A program made the translations under genes and the position numbers. The notes under the pieces were generated by a model. It was not told the origin of the DNA. It ran no database searches and saw nothing but the letters and a program-made list of their open reading frames with translations. A stretch of DNA of 64,000 bases from Flavobacterium sp. SUN046 (lineage in GTDB: Bacteria > Bacteroidota > Bacteroidia > Flavobacteriales > Flavobacteriaceae). The stretch lies in NCBI RefSeq assembly GCF_028867965.1, contig NZ_JAPQNT010000014.1:1-64000 (forward strand), in the 5' to 3' direction. Below, in pieces: positions 62,948 through 64,000 of this stretch; position 1 is the first letter of the stretch; every line of letters begins with the position of its first letter.

Positions 62948-62951
62948 AGAG

Positions 62952-63927
62952 TTGTGCGACATTTTGCGTGAACGAAACGAAAACTGAACTTTAACAAAAT
63001 GAAAAAAGAAATAATTGTTATTTTAATTATCGTGTTTTTTATTTCTTGTGATAAGAGAAAGTCAGTCTACGATTCTGTGAATCCGAAAGATTCAGTTTGT
63101 ATTAAAGAACTTGAAGATGCAGAAAAAGATTTGAGAAACAACAAATTAGTTTATTGTAATTATACAGGAAATATAGGTTTTCACGCTTTAAGAGCAGAAA
63201 AGCAAATGGATAGTTTGTTGAAAATAAAGAATATAGAATTTCAAAACGAATCTTCACCTTGTGTAGTTGATGAAAAACTAAATTATCATTGTTATTGTGA
63301 ATTAATGCAAGAAAAGATAAATGAAAAATTTGGCTCTAAATTCATTGATTCATTATTATTTAAAGCTGATAGTATTTACATATTAAAACATTTAGATGAA
63401 GTATTTTATAATGGCAGTTTAATTGGTTCTTGGGATAAACCTGCATTATTTCCCGGCGATAAATATTATGATGAACATAATCATTCAGGATTACAGAAAG
63501 AATTTGATTCCAAAGTAGAATATGAAAAAGATTATAGATATTTAAACGGAGAAAACTCTTTAGCATTTCTGCAAGTTTATTTAGATATTGACAGAAATGG
63601 TAATGCAAAAATTTATGATTATCATATCGATTTTTTTGACTATTCAAAAAAAGAAAGTGGATTCAACAAAAAATATTGGGAATACTTTAAATCAATAGCT
63701 TTCCCATTAATAGAAAATACGAAATGGACTCCAGCGAAAATTAAAAATATCAATGTTAATTCAAGGAATGACATCGCAATATATTTGAAATAAAAAAACG
63801 TCGCACAACAGCGGTTTTAAGAAATGGCGAGAAATGTGGTAAATTGATGTTTTTCTTTCGCAAGAAATATTATCTTAGTGGAAAATATGCGGTTACGAAG
63901 TTCGCCACTTCATGAAGCCGCGAAACG
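62952..63927 (+). mobile_element. Integron-like gene cassette with attC-like site
   Basis: A 976-base unit starting at G^TTGTGCGAC and ending at AAACG^TTGGC. It holds one gene and a 3' recombination-like site. The 5' end GTTGTGCGAC is the exact complement of GTCGCACAAC at the start of the 3' site, so circularising the unit would rebuild a complete two-armed attC. This is the layout of an integron cassette. No integrase gene is in the window. Confidence 0.55.
62999..63793 (+). CDS. Cassette-borne lipoprotein of unknown function
   Basis: A 264-residue lipoprotein (FIS-C17) I do not recognise. After the lipobox comes a charged helical region (KELEDAEKDLRNNKLVYCNY, CHCYCELMQEKINEKFGSKF) with several Cys residues, then a soluble domain rich in Lys, Asp, Tyr and Asn. 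No enzyme motif. It is the only gene of a cassette-like unit: the stop codon is 6 bases before the attC-like site. Its AT content and Lys/Asn-rich composition do not clearly differ from neighbours. Confidence 0.7.
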   Translation: MKKEIIVILIIVFFISCDKRKSVYDSVNPKDSVCIKELEDAEKDLRNNKLVYCNYTGNIGFHALRAEKQMDSLLKIKNIEFQNESSPCVVDEKLNYHCYCELMQEKINEKFGSKFIDSLLFKADSIYILKHLDEVFYNGSLIGSWDKPALFPGDKYYDEHNHSGLQKEFDSKVEYEKDYRYLNGENSLAFLQVYLDIDRNGNAKIYDYHIDFFDYSKKESGFNKKYWEYFKSIAFPLIENTKWTPAKIKNINVNSRNDIAIYLK

Positions 63928-63934
63928 TTGGCAG
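63800..63934 (+). other. attC-like recombination site
   Basis: In order: outer box GTCGCACAAC (63800-63809), left inner arm GCGGTTTTAAGAAATGGCGA (63811-63830), a 71-base spacer with a small TTTCTT/AAGAAA hairpin, right inner arm TCGCCACTTCATGAAGCCGC (63902-63921), then AAACGTTGGCAG. The inner arms are complementary at 16 of 20 positions. AAC...GTT cores sit where the R'' and R' boxes of attC should be, although the neighbouring bases fit the RYYYAAC/GTTRRRY consensus only partly. Confidence 0.55.
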
Positions 63935-63957
63935 TTATTTTTTTAAACCCTAGAAAT

Positions 63958-64000
63958 ATGAAGACATTAAAATTGATCTTAATAATTTTCCTTATCACAA
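63958..64000 (+). CDS. Start of a secreted-protein gene, cut by the window edge
   Basis: The ATG at 63958 opens MKTLKLILIIFLIT and runs off the window. The basic then hydrophobic start is that of a signal peptide or lipoprotein signal. It begins 31 bases after the proposed cassette junction at 63927/63928, so it would be the gene of the next cassette. Confidence 0.5.
   Translation, partial: MKTLKLILIIFLIT

Noticed and set aside
63831..63901. Short coding sequence inside the attC-like spacer
   Set aside because: The 71 bases hold no frame with a plausible start and length; the small hairpin TTTCTT/AAGAAA fits a site structure better.

Overview
The window looks like chromosomal DNA of a member of the Flavobacteriaceae (Bacteroidota), probably Flavobacterium or a close relative. 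The DNA is AT-rich. Promoters carry the Bacteroidota -7 box TAnnTTTG, and Shine-Dalgarno sequences are largely absent. The gene content is typical: type IX secretion parts (PorQ, a type B sorted surface protein), CAL67264-type membrane protein next to EttA, HSDR_N protein beside holA, and porQ followed by cmk. No tRNA, CRISPR, phage or insertion-sequence transposase was seen.

Layout. 1-120: 3' end of a 5S rRNA and its terminator. 134-2212: minus-strand genes for a 2H phosphoesterase, an endonuclease III paralogue and an alpha/beta hydrolase. 2287-10652: plus-strand glycogen/alpha-glucan cluster (GlgE, maltokinase, GlgB, GH31 alpha-glucosidase) that lacks the expected trehalose synthase. 10685-19492: M48 lipoprotein protease, UMF1-type MFS carrier, small lipoprotein, Lon, PorQ, cytidylate kinase and a nucleoside permease. 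19546-22830: a 1094-residue T9SS cargo with repeated D-x-CG modules. 23068-24840: ribosomal protein S1, with a textbook promoter and a leader of about 110 nt. 24895-29497: orphan ExbD, an unknown membrane protein, a fasciclin protein and PheT. 29589-35243: a minus-strand MFP-RND-TolC efflux operon with a perfect 16-bp palindrome between promoter and start codon. 35334-40503: bestrophin, RecG and an M1 aminopeptidase. 40703-43175: a tandem pair of paralogous lipoproteins. 43297-54930: small envelope proteins, UvrD/PcrA helicase, YciO, OmpA-like lipoprotein, GT2, HSDR_N protein, an apparently inserted S23 four-helix gene, HolA, and EttA with its small membrane partner. 55027-60779: a TPR hybrid histidine kinase, a DEAD-box helicase, a second histidine kinase and a formimidoylglutamase-like enzyme. 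60878-62906: a tandem pair of membrane-anchored coiled-coil paralogues.

The most unusual part is the right end (62951-64000). A lone lipoprotein gene is bounded on the left by GTTGTGCGAC and on the right by the exact complement GTCGCACAAC. That right boundary is followed by an imperfect 20-bp inverted repeat about 110 nt across, ending in AAACGTTGGC. This is the geometry of an integron gene cassette with its attC site. A second cassette appears to begin at 63928 and runs off the window. No integrase is visible, so this may be the first part of a cassette array in a Bacteroidota chromosome.

Dispersed non-coding palindromic repeats sit between genes at about 5951, 6123, 8061, 18073 and 30902. 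Two of these affect or lie next to gene starts. Where an upstream TTG had been taken as the start but an ATG fits the signal peptide or promoter better, the ATG was used.
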